Assembly (NCBI RefSeq): GCF_026745355.1
Contig: NC_079202.1
Span: 64,019,055-64,083,054 of the forward strand
Length of the DNA stretch: 64,000 nucleotides
Origin: Beta vulgaris subsp. vulgaris
Lineage: Eukaryota; Streptophyta; Magnoliopsida; Caryophyllales; Amaranthaceae
Direction: 5' to 3'
The notes under the pieces were generated by a model. The model was not told where the DNA came from and made no database searches. It was given only the letters and a program-made list of their open reading frames with translations. Positions within the stretch are counted from its first letter, which is position 1; every line of letters begins with the position of its first letter. Made by a program: the position numbers and the translations under genes. Shown here piece after piece: positions 34,401 to 44,604 of the stretch.

Positions 34401-35389
34401 GACAAGAGTGATATGCATGTATGTTTGATAAACAAGCTAACACAAGTCAACATAATCATAAAAAAAAATAAACAGCATTTTTACAGAGTGAAAAGAGCTA
34501 GATTATTATCAATAAGTATTAATTCAGAGACTATATTACCCTGTGCAACGGCGGAACTAGCCACTGAAAACTTGACTTTCTTTGATCCCTCGGGCATTTG
34601 ACAATGTTTTGATTCTACGCACGAGGAAACATTCATGTCGACGTCTTTACAGTGAACAGCTGGTTGATCTTCCTTGATGTTAGCTCCAAATGGGTTATAC
34701 TTGTCATCATATGTATTTGTGATAGTAGCCGAGATGGAAGGAGGTGTAAATGAGGCATCTTCCTGAGCCTCAACAGCGGCCTCATTCCTTTGCCCATCAA
34801 AAATCTTGGGTTGAGAAGCAACATCTACACACCTTTTGGTCTCTACTTTTAAACCTGAATAGAAGCCGGAGCTTGAGGATGTGTCTCGTTGCGGCGGCAC
34901 GCTACGTCTTGGTAACAAATTAGTTGATTGCATTGTACCTAGGATGACGGAAGAAGAAATTGAAAAAACAAAGTAAAAGTGAATTGAGCTAGGGTTTGTT
35001 TGATTACACGAATTTGGAGCATTGATGTATAATCAAATTGAGACAGTAGTGCAAATTAATACCCTAGCTAGTAAGGTGCATAATCTAATTGAAAGCCTAA
35101 AATAAGGCGAATGAGATGATGATTGATAACCTACGAGATACATGAATCAACGAATTGCAAACATGCAAAAGGTAAAAAGAAAACCCTAAAAATGGCAAGA
35201 GACGGAAATACAGTAGAAGAGAAAAGGGGAAAAAATACCAATGGAACGATGTCGTTTGAAAGCAGCTTGAACATTACGGAGAAAATCAGGTTGGGAAGAA
35301 GACGATGACGAGGACGAGGAGGAGGAGTTGAAGTTGGTCTTGGAGCTTAGTTGTGGGGCCGGAACCGGAAGGTTAGGTTCCCCGTCCAT
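31440..35389 (-). CDS. MPS1: MPS1/TTK-type dual-specificity protein kinase
   Basis: Kinase of the spindle assembly checkpoint, acting at kinetochores. Six exons: 35239-35389, 34540-34938, 33205-34217, 32581-32781, 32097-32258, 31440-31988; junctions are GT-AG and phases sum to 824 aa. The start [12 protein letters not shown] (ATG at 35389) is followed by a poly-Ser tract and [15 protein letters not shown]. The long middle (about residues 60-440) is low-complexity and probably disordered. The kinase domain starts near residue 447: [20 protein letters not shown] (P-loop GSGGSSEV), ATP-binding lysine in YALKKIKL (about 483), hinge [14 protein letters not shown], catalytic loop [11 protein letters not shown] (Asp about 606) with Ser in place of the usual Arg as in MPS1 relatives, LIDFGIAKA (Asp about 623), activation segment to MSPEAF, then [15 protein letters not shown] and [13 protein letters not shown] short helical tail ends with [12 protein letters not shown]. 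An in-frame ATG at 35482 lies in the probable 5' UTR and is not favoured. Confidence 0.94.
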
Positions 35390-36038
35390 GGAAAATGGAT
35401 AAAGCAAACCTCTGATTGCATCTCTAATCAAAGAGAGATGTAAATCTTCCCAAAACTTCACAGTTGCACACCCATTCACCAATCACAATTCAGAATTTCA
35501 GTTAGAGGGGAGAAAATACAGACGAGAGAGCATATTTTTGAATTTGGAGTTAATGGCGCTCTCAAGTCTCAGCAGTACACTCAACGCCATCCAATTCTTC
35601 TTCTTCGGGTATTGGAAATCCGGAATTGGGCCTGCCCTCTCATTTTCGGGGGACTCATCACTCATGGATCGCGTCTTTATTTATTTATCCGCTCACTTTT
35701 AACCAAATTTAAGGCCCACCCATAACTGTTGTTAGTATCATTCAAAACAATACCAACAAGGCAACAACATTTCTTATCATCATTTTCGTTTTTATGTATT
35801 GGCTTAAAATACGATCAAGATTAACTATAAGAATAATGCAAAAATTAAAGTATTATATTTACGAGGAGGTAAATGTTAAGTAATATCATTTGGGTATAGA
35901 CGCTACCAAAATACCTTCCGTTGGAGGCAAAAAAGTCCGAATTTGAGGCTTGTTGGGTCTCTGGGTGAGTGGCCCTGTGTGAGGGCAGTCCAGAAATTCA
36001 TCTTATCACTAGTTTTCGAAAGAGGGCCAAAAAAAATA
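35390..36038. other. Upstream region of MPS1; no gene seen
   Basis: Contains the presumed MPS1 5' UTR and promoter (minus strand), followed by AT-rich sequence up to copy B. No conserved coding segment on either strand. Confidence 0.45.
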
Positions 36039-37133
36039 CAGTTTTTTCACCAAATACCCCTGACAAAAAAATTTATTCACCAAATACCCCAGCTTTTTTC
36101 AAAATTCACCAGATACCCCTAACTTTTAATAAAATTCACCGGATATCCCAAAAATTGACGGACGTTAGTCAGTCTTTATTTACAAGTTTTCCCTAAGTCA
36201 AACTAATTAGTCCTAAGTCAAACTAATTAACCCTAACTAACCCTAACCCACCATCCCACCTCTTCCCCCACCACCCCTCCCCCACCACACCTCTTCCCCC
36301 CACCACACCCACCACTCCCGCAGCACCCCATGCCCCTTTCCCCACCCCCCGCAGCCCCCTCCCCTTCCCCTGCAACCGCCGCAGCCACCCCCCTCCCCCT
36401 TTCCCCCCCCTGCAGCCCCTTCCCCTGCAACTACCGCAACACCCCCTCCCCCTTCCCCACCCCTCGCATCCCCCTCCCCTTCCCTTCCAACTGCCGCAGC
36501 ACCCCTCCCCCTTTCCCCACCCCCCGCAGCCCCCCTCTCCTTCTCCTGCAAACGCCACCAAACCCCCTCCCCTCCCCTTCCCCTGCAAACGCCGCCAACC
36601 CCTCCCCTCCTCTTCCCCCGCAAACGCCGCCAACCCCTCCACTTCCCCCGCAAACGCCGCCAACCCCCTCTGAAATGCAAAAAAAAAAAATCCGACTGAA
36701 AGATGCGCGAAGGGTCGGGGAGACGAAGGGAGGGGGTTGCGCGACTGGCGGGGAAAGGGAGGGGGGTGGCGCGATTGGCGGGGAAGGGGAGGGGGCGCGC
36801 GCGACTGGCAGGGAAGGGGAGGGGGGCAGGGTGGTGGGGCTGGGGTTGTTGGGGGGTGGTGGGTTAGGGGAGAGAGAGGGGGGTTAGGTTAGTTAGGTTT
36901 TTTAGGGTTTTTTTTAGGTTAATTAGAGTTTTTTAGGCTTTTTAGGGTTAATTAACACTAATGACTAACGGGGTTAAACGTCGTTAGTCATTAAGGGCAT
37001 TATTTGTCATTTTTTTAAAAAATTTGGGGTATCTGGTGAATTTTTTTAAAAAGTTAGGGGTATCTGGTGAATTTTGAAAAAAGTTGGGGTATTTGGTTTA
37101 TTTTTTTTGTCAAGGGTATTTGGTGAAAAATCG
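36039..37133. mobile_element. Inverted-repeat element with ~30-bp subterminal repeats (copy B)
   Basis: The left end reads CAGTTTTTTCACC and the right end (minus strand) CGATTTTTCACC. Four TTCACC units lie at 36046, 36076, 36105 and 36135 (spacing 30, 29, 30 bp), each followed by a variant of AAATACCCC. The mirror units GGTGAA/GGTTTA lie at 37035, 37066, 37095 and 37122. AAAAAAATA directly flanks both ends (36030-36038 and 37134-37142), a candidate 9-bp target-site duplication as in Mutator-like elements, though A-rich. The core is almost purely C-rich from 36240 to 36660 and G-rich from 36710 to 36900 on the plus strand. The long frames in this core are artefacts of low complexity. The left end is nearly identical to copy A for the first 26 bases. 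Confidence 0.8.
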
Positions 37134-37670
37134 AAAAAAATAATAAAAGTTTTGTTCTTGCATATGTCTAAATTATTAGTAACTACATTATAAAGAACCT
37201 GGAAAATTGACAATGACTACCTTTATATACACTTTTATCAAATAATTACTTTTTATAACTTCTTTCTTGATCGATACTTGTATGTATTTTTTTTTTAATC
37301 TCTGTGTAAATACAATTATTGTTACCTTTAATATTATTGACATTCTAAGTATCTTAGTAATTATGCACCGAGGATTATAAAGATGACAATGTAAGTACTA
37401 TATGAACAATCTGATCTTAATCGCATCGTAACTTTGTTATCTTTATACTAAGATCATGTTCTTTTGGGCATAATTTAAGTTCAACTCACTTTAGTTAGGT
37501 TAGATTCATCTAACTTTAATTCAGCTTAATTAAATTTAGCTCATTCCAGTGTTCAATTACTTTCCTCCATAATTCCAATTCAATTCGATTTAGCTTACTT
37601 CAAATTAGTTTAGCCTACAAAAACATGGTCTAGTTCTATCAGTATATATTAAAGGGATCAAACAATTCTA

Positions 37671-38875
37671 TCTCTATTATATAAGGGAAGAGGAGAGTTA
37701 TGGTGTCCTCTTTTGAACTGACTATTTTGCCCCCCTTACTTTCTAAATTACAAAAGGAATCTCAAAATTAGAATCGGGACTCAAAAAAACTACCGAAAAT
37801 TAATTTAACACTCACTCACAAATCACTCACAAATCACTTAAAAGAAGAAATTTTACAAATCACTCATAATTAAGAAAATCATGCTATCAAAATCACGCAA
37901 ATCACTCAAATAATCAGGAAACTTTATTAAAACTTAAAATTAACATACAAAGTAAAACTAATAACCTAGAACGTCAATACATATAAAAACGTTTACTACA
38001 AAAATTTACTTAGAAATCACTGTTCTCAAGAACCATTCACAATTACATACTCACAAAAGTTACATATAAACACAAATTTGAGAAAAGCATAGGATTTTGA
38101 CGGCGATATCACACATTCATCCATCGGCAATTCACGAACTTCGAAAAAGGTACATAATTCTTTTAACCTTCAAAATTATTTCACATAAGTTGAAATAAAC
38201 AATAGCAAATTAGTTGACTGTTATGTAGTTAAAAAAATGGAGATGACAACAATGAGTTCAAAAGGGCTTTTATACAATTAGACTTAAATTTAATTCATTT
38301 TCATATAAAACAAATTTAGTTTTTTTCTAAAAAAATGTCAATATTAAAAATTTTGCCCATAACTTTTGCGAAAAATTCATGTTCAGAAATAAATTTTGAA
38401 AAACAAAACAATATCAAACTTTTTGCGAACAATTTTTGCAAAAATCCATTTTCAGAAAAAAAAAACTAAATTCATTTGCGAAAAGTAACGATTTTTGTTT
38501 TTCTACAAAAAATAATACAATATCAAATTGTGTATGATAAAAAATCAAAATTTCATTTCAAATATAATTGAAGCTCAAAGTGTTAAAATTTAGAAAAGGA
38601 CAAAAATTAAACGATGAAAATTTTTAAATATCAATGTGTGCAAACTAATTTAGAAGTTAGACAAGGAAAAAACCCTGAGGTGTATTTGTAGTGAAATCAT
38701 AATTTAGAAGTTAGACAAGGAAAAAAAATATTATTTACTTTTTTATAGTGTTTCCTATATATAATTAAACTTTTACTTATATTTGGACCTATCTCTTTCT
38801 ATTATATAATAGCGATTAATTATCAAGGTAAAAAGGTTTATGTAAATTATCATTCAAGAATTAAAGTACAACATA
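37671..38875 (+). mobile_element. Helitron-like sequence, 5' end only
   Basis: Begins TCTCTATTATATAAGGGA after an A, as Helitrons do. For about 90 bp it parallels the complete Helitron at 38876: GTTATGGTGTCC versus GCTATGGCGTCC, then GACTATTTTGCCCC versus GACTATTTTACCCC, then AAATTACAAA. I found no hairpin plus CTRR end before 38875, so the 3' end is missing or diverged. The interior contains a 26-bp direct repeat (AATTTAGAAGTTAGACAAGG) near 38650 and 38701. The right limit given is simply the start of the next element. Confidence 0.5.
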
Positions 38876-39499
38876 TCTCTATTATATAAGGGAGGGAGGG
38901 GGGCTATGGCGTCCCCGAATGAAGAGACTATTTTACCCCTTTTCCTTTGTAAATTACAAATCCACTTAAAAACCAAAGGGAGATTTAAATAAAAATACTG
39001 GAAATAAAATTATAACAATCATTCACAAGCTAAGTCAACTTAAACCATAGAATTGCATATTTTACATTATACAAATCACCCAAATGATGAAACTTTACAA
39101 AAACAAAAAAATTAACTTACAAACTACAACCAATACACTACCACGTCAATACATACTCACAAAAATTTGACTTGAAATCCAAGTGTCCACTTTCTTCACA
39201 ATATATGAAGTAGTGTACTTAATTTAAAAATCAACTAAAAAATTATAATATTAGAAATCATAGATAAATTGAATAAAATTTCTATTTTGTTCATAGAATT
39301 TCGACCTTGAGAAGTAAAAAAAGAAAAGAGACTGGTGAGAGACTTAAGTGACAGAGACTAAACCAATTAAATTTTGTAACTAAAAATAATTATACTTTGT
39401 TTGTCTAATGTTCAAATTTTGACTTTTACATAAGTCGAAAAAAATCGAGTTCATGTCTTGAAAAGAATTCAAGCACGCATCGCGTGCAAAAAATGCTAG
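38876..39499 (+). mobile_element. Complete non-autonomous Helitron
   Basis: The 5' end TCTCTATTATATAAGGGAGG follows an A at 38875. The 3' end has a perfect 6-bp hairpin, GCACGC (39473-39478), loop ATC, GCGTGC (39482-39487), then AAAAAATG and CTAG at 39496-39499, followed by host T. This meets the Helitron rule: 5' TC, 3' subterminal hairpin, CTRR end, insertion between A and T. It has no Rep/helicase ORF, so it is a 624-bp passive element. Confidence 0.85.
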
Positions 39500-40599
39500 T
39501 TGTTTAATAATGAAACAAGGATCATGTATGTAGTTAGAAATCACAACTTATAATACTTTTTTTAGAGGAACCTATAATATACTTAAATCACCGTTATCTC
39601 TCTTTCCTCACTTTTTTTTTTTGTTTCTTTTGATGTAGAGGTTATCCTAAAGAATTTGTATAACCCTTGTACTTCTTATATGGTGTATTAATTGCCTATT
39701 AATCAATAAAAAAAACTATGAATTATTTATTAAATGTGTAAAAAAAATCATTCTACTTTCTTGTGGTCGTGAGAGATTGGTTGTAACTTCAATTCACATG
39801 GCTTGACGGTTGTCTACGAAATCTTTTAGTAGATTGTATCCAACTCTTACTTGATAATAAGTTGGGTATCAAACCTAAAAAAATGGAGAATCGTGTTTTG
39901 CAATTAGTACAATTAGCAATTGTTCATGTTTGAAGACATATTACAGAAACAAACATTCTTATATGAGATGGATGTACAATAATTTATGATATGTGGGTAA
40001 CTTTTTGTCAAATATAATTTTTTTTTTTTTGAAATGATTTATCAAATATAATTAAATTATAACAAAAAATGACCTTTTAAAGTAAAAAAATTATATTACT
40101 TATGTAGAAGTCAACCATATAAGAGTATAGTCTTGCTACGAAGAAATTATTTATCCTACATCATGTATTTAGGAGCGAGAACTCTCCAAAGTTCAAACCA
40201 AAGACAACTGGAATAATTATCGTCAGCCTAGGTAATTTTTTAATAGCACAGTGACAGTACTAGACTATCTTCCAGTTAGACCAGTACGACGTTTCTATCC
40301 AGTCTGGTTGTTTTTATCTTCCAGAAAAAGCTAGCTAGTCCAAATGAAACTAAAACCACCACAACAAATAATTTATGAAAAATACAGAAAAAAGCAACAA
40401 ACAAAAGATACTCATAAAATAGTTTTCGTGAAAACGTGAGCCATTTGTAATTATAGAGATTCACCCATTAGTAATTGATAGAGTGTAAAACTATTTTGAG
40501 AGTCTAATTATTAGTTTAAATTTTTGATTGAGTTGATCATTTGACATAATATTAGAGTAAGAGTGAAATAAAGGTCATGGTTGTAAGTTCTATTGACTA

Positions 40600-41220
40600 T
40601 AAATCTAACAAGCAGTAGTAGCAAACAATAATAGAACAACGAATAACAAAGCAATAAAAGACAAACAAAAACTTTTACGTGGAAACCCAACTACCCAAGA
40701 ACTGGGAGAAAAACCACAAATCTGCACTGGGAATCGATGAACGTTCAAGAAAGATTACAAAAGCACTTCAAGAACTCTCTCTCTAGCTTTTTTTTCTCTT
40801 GAATATGAGAATAATAATGTCGAATCCAATCATATGCGTATTAGGCTAAACTTGTTTATACCCCTTCGGAAAAAACACGTCTCCACATCGGATTAGGCCA
40901 AAATAGCCCACCGCCCGATCGGGTCGGGCGACTAATCGCCAACTAAAATTGTAGGCGGGCCCGATCAGGCGAAAGGAACCCTGATCGTAAAATACAGTCC
41001 TTCGCCCGATCGGGCGTAGCACAAACCTGCCCTGCTATACAGCCAGTCTTGGGTCCGATCGGGCAAAGCCCCTGCACCACATTTTTGACGTTTTCCCCTT
41101 CTACGCAACCTCATCTCTACACCCATATATACACCTCCTTGAGCCTCATATTGACAATACACCCAACAATGAATTCCAATCTCATCCACCCACTTTACGC
41201 CAAAGGATTCTTGCATGAAA
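40600..41220. mobile_element. Possible retroelement fragment with CGCCCGATCGGGCG palindromes
   Basis: The phrase TTTTACGTGGAAACCCAACT followed by ACTGGGAGAAAAACCAC (about 40670-40720) resembles a motif I associate with plant Copia-type elements. To its right the palindromic word GCCCGATCGGG and near copies occur at about 40913, 40960, 41003 and 41054 in otherwise AT-rich DNA. The minus-strand frame at 40965-41216 has no recognisable domain. I could not find LTR boundaries or pol motifs, so assignment is tentative. Confidence 0.3.
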
Positions 41221-41454
41221 GGATATGATAAAGTATAAAACTATTTATGGGACCTCACAAAATTTAAACTTCTCATCCGTTTTCAAAAAAAAAAAATAGT
41301 GATAATATTCATGATTTTGTATTGAACGACGACATAATGAGTATGATCTTTAGTAATTTTTTAAGAGAGAGAATCTTTATTAATTGAACCGTAGTGATCT
41401 TGTATTATAGGACGAAGAGTTTTTGGACGAATAATCTTGAAATGTATGTATATA

Positions 41455-41725
41455 CTTCCTCCGTTTTTTTATAGATGCTACATTTCCCTTAAATGGAAAT
41501 GTCATAATAGATGCTACATACCATAAATGGATTCCTTTTCACCATAAAAATCTTAAAATACTATTAAAAAGTTGGTGGTCCCCACCTTCTCTTTTAAAAT
41601 ACTCATACTTTTTCCTTAACAAATGTTTTTTTATTCAAAAAGTGGTGGTCCCCTACTTTCTCTCTCTACCTTTCTTAAAAACCCCCCACTTTCTCTATGT
41701 AGCAAGAATAAAAACACGGAGGAAG
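41455..41725. mobile_element. Stowaway-like MITE
   Basis: The ends are CTTCCTCCGTTTTTTTATAG on the left and the complement of ATAAAAACACGGAGGAAG on the right, flanked by TA on each side. 271 bp, AT-rich, non-coding. Internal words such as ATGCTACATTTC and ATGTAGCA are inverted partners near the termini. Confidence 0.82.
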
Positions 41726-42149
41726 TATATATTTAAGGAAATAAAAACAAGGTTAAATTATCCCCATAAGAAGTCCAATATAGCTCGGATACTTTATGAT
41801 GATGATGGTGAATTTCAAAGCGACACAAGATGGTGTGGGTGAAAAGTAAAGTATGTAGAATCGTTGGTAGCACAGAATTAATACTAAAATGTGACAAGTA
41901 CAGTGTTATATAGTTCGTTGTATCTCCCAAAGCTCAATTGTAGCTTAACCAAATTTTATTTACGAAATAGAAAGTAACAAGGAAATACGGTGTTCATCCC
42001 TTGATAGTCTTGTTGTATTCTAAAGTCTTTCTTATAAATTCACCTTTTTCCGATTAGCAACAAACTCTAGTTAACCAGTCATGGTGTCATGGATCAGAAA
42101 TGGATTCAGGAAGAAAAGAAAATACGAAATATCAAGTATAATAGATTAA

Positions 42150-42455
42150 GAGAGTGTTTGGTATAGAAAATTTGATGTAGAAAACGAATTCAAATAAGCA
42201 TTTCCATTTCTAATTGTTTGGTATGAGTGTTAAGTAACAAATACCGTTTTCGGAGGGATTCACAATCCTGCCATTTGTTATCCTTATCAAACTAGTGGAA
42301 ACAAATCACGTTTCCTTACTCAATCATGAACTTCTCAATTGTTTTCATTCTACTAGGATACCAAACAATTAGTAAAGGTAACAATTATTATTTCTATTTC
42401 CCCTCTTTATCCAAATCATTTTCATCCCGTTTCCATTAATCATACCAAACACCCC
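42150..42455. mobile_element. Harbinger-like MITE
   Basis: The left end is GAGAGTGTTTGGTAT and the right end (minus strand) GGGGTGTTTGGTATG, flanked by TAA at 42147-42149 and 42456-42458. The 3-bp TAA duplication and GTGTTTGGT termini fit PIF/Harbinger (Tourist-type) MITEs. 306 bp without coding capacity. TTGTTTGGTATGAGTG near 42216 and GATACCAAACAATTAG near 42357 form a further internal inverted pair. Confidence 0.7.
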
Positions 42456-44343
42456 TAAGTAGGTAGGACAATAATTTGAATTACATAGAACTATAGAAGT
42501 TACTGGTCTCTTCTGACTTTGTGAGACATGATCCCGTACATGAATGAGACTGAAACTCCAGTCACCAGCTTCTGATCCTAATACTTAATTCATCAAAGCA
42601 AACGATTTTGTAATTATTTAACGAAGCTAAGCTAGGTTAGACTTTAGAGTAGTAATGGGATGAATGTGGCTCTTTTGCTGAATACTACAAAACAAAAGCT
42701 CTGGAAGCACAACATAAAATAAAATTAAGAAAAAGAGGAAGCTTTATTCCATAACTATAAAGCGTAGACGAGGCAAAAGGAATCAATATTTACCATGGTC
42801 AGCTTTTCTTTCCCGCTTATGGAGGAAGGCAGAAGGCTCATTATGGTGCAATTAGTGTTTTTACCTTGATCTTGCTGTTTCTCTTCACGCACTGTGCCCC
42901 AAATATTCACCTTGAGGGAAATTAGCCACAATTTTTCATTATTCTACTACTACTCCATGTTTTTCTTACCCTAGCTTTTGTTAATAGAGATACCCCCTAT
43001 ACATTTTGACTTATCAATGACAATTGTAAGCCATTTTTCTCATTCCCATAACTAGACAAACTTATTCATTAGGGTAAAAAGTAAAACAAAGGGAGGATAA
43101 TCTTTTCAAATTATAAAATGAGTAGTATACTCATGTATTTGATTGAACATTTAAGCTTGTGTACATTGATGCAATCTTGTCACATAAAAAATTTCAGGTC
43201 TAATTAATTCAAATAAGTTTTAGTACGTATAGATTACGTACATTCATCAGTATAATACAAGTGAAAATACACCCTAAATATATACACAATCCTAAACTTG
43301 GATGCCTTATTCCTTTACAATAAGTTTAGCTTGGCAATATATACTATCCATACATGGTATAATCTCAAAATGAATCAGTATAATAGTGTGTTTAGATACT
43401 TGCATTTGATTTGATATTCGTTCTAAAATTGAGCAATTTAATTGTTTGGATGAAGGAAATAATCAACTTTGAAAATTTCCGAATTCCCAACAGAATTCAA
43501 AGGGCCATTAAAAAATAACGGATTGTAAAATCGTTACCATGTCCATGTCTTGATATTGCCATTACTTTACTATACAGCTCTATTCTCTTTGAACAAACCC
43601 ATGTGTTATTTCATACCAATTTCTCTCTGTCTAAGTCATCACCATTATTCACCAATCTAGACTAACATTTCATGTACAAGTCAGTTACAGGTCATTATAG
43701 GTTCAGATCAGGTTATCAAATTAGGCCATTTTTTGACTGATGCTCTACCTGGCTATCAATGACCGCCACAACTAGTCATGATGAACCATCACCAATCACC
43801 AATCAGCATTGCAGTTTCTCCGTTCTCTCACAAAAGTTCTCCTCCTCTTCCACCATGATCGAGCACATGGTACTCATCGACCGATTGACGAATACTACAT
43901 TTGACATTTCTATTTTTGAAATTTGAATTCAGTAAGTCCAAATAAATTTGGAGCTTTCAAACACTATCTAAACTCAATTTTATTTGACATATTATTTACT
44001 ATAGAAGTAATATACAATCGTCATATTATTCAAAAAATTAATTCTGTCGTGGATAGCAAAAATAAACAAATAATCAGACACAGTTACAACGTAACCCATG
44101 CAGATTGCAGATTGCAGATTGCAGATGCAGTCACTAAAATTTGTCAACTTGGAACTTGGAAGGGAGATTTTAAAACATGAATTTATGGACTAAGTGAGCT
44201 TTGCGAGAAATGTCTGACAAAAGATTAAGTTGGCCATACATACGTACATAAATTTAGCCGCCAACAACAAGTGGTTGGAAAGTTGCTTCCAAAATCACAA
44301 ACTAGTGAACTACTACGAGAAATATCAAATATGTAGAGTAATA
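42456..44343. other. Intergenic; no gene seen
   Basis: AT-rich, with no recognisable exon on either strand. A short micro-repeat of GCAGATT (four copies near 44100-44128) is the only clear structure. The frame at 43923-44180 shows no domain. Confidence 0.45.
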
Positions 44344-44602
44344 CTACATCCGTTTCTTTTTAATTGTTACACTTTGACATTTTACACTATTCACAAATTG
44401 CACTTCGACCCTCGTTTGTGATTTATACGTGAATAAAAACATAGTCATGTGGGATCTTGTTAGATTCGTATTAGTATGTATTTTATTAATATGTAGTTTT
44501 TATATTTTTTACAAATACAAAATTAGAGATATAAAGGCTCAAAGTATTGCATCGACATGCGTGAAAAGTGTAAGTGTAACAATTAAAAAGAAACGGAGGT
44601 AG
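44344..44602. mobile_element. Stowaway-like MITE, same family as 17020-17278
   Basis: The ends are CTACATCCGTTTCTTTTTAA and the complement of TTAAAAAGAAACGGAGGTAG, flanked by TA at 44342-44343 and 44603-44604. At 259 bp it has exactly the same length as the HCS1 intron 2 element. In the opposite orientation it shares words such as CATAGTCATGTGGGATCTTG and CATGCGTGAAAAGTGTAAGTG with it. Confidence 0.85.
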
Positions 44603-44604
44603 TA

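Noticed and set aside
36223..36887. Frames of 65-185 codons on both strands in the core of copy B
   Set aside because: Pro/Ser-rich or Gly-rich simple sequence from C-runs and G-runs, contained inside a transposon core; not genes.
38800..38830. A third Helitron start (TCTCTTTCTATTATATAATAG)
   Set aside because: It resembles the Helitron 5' end only loosely, and nothing downstream supports a separate element.
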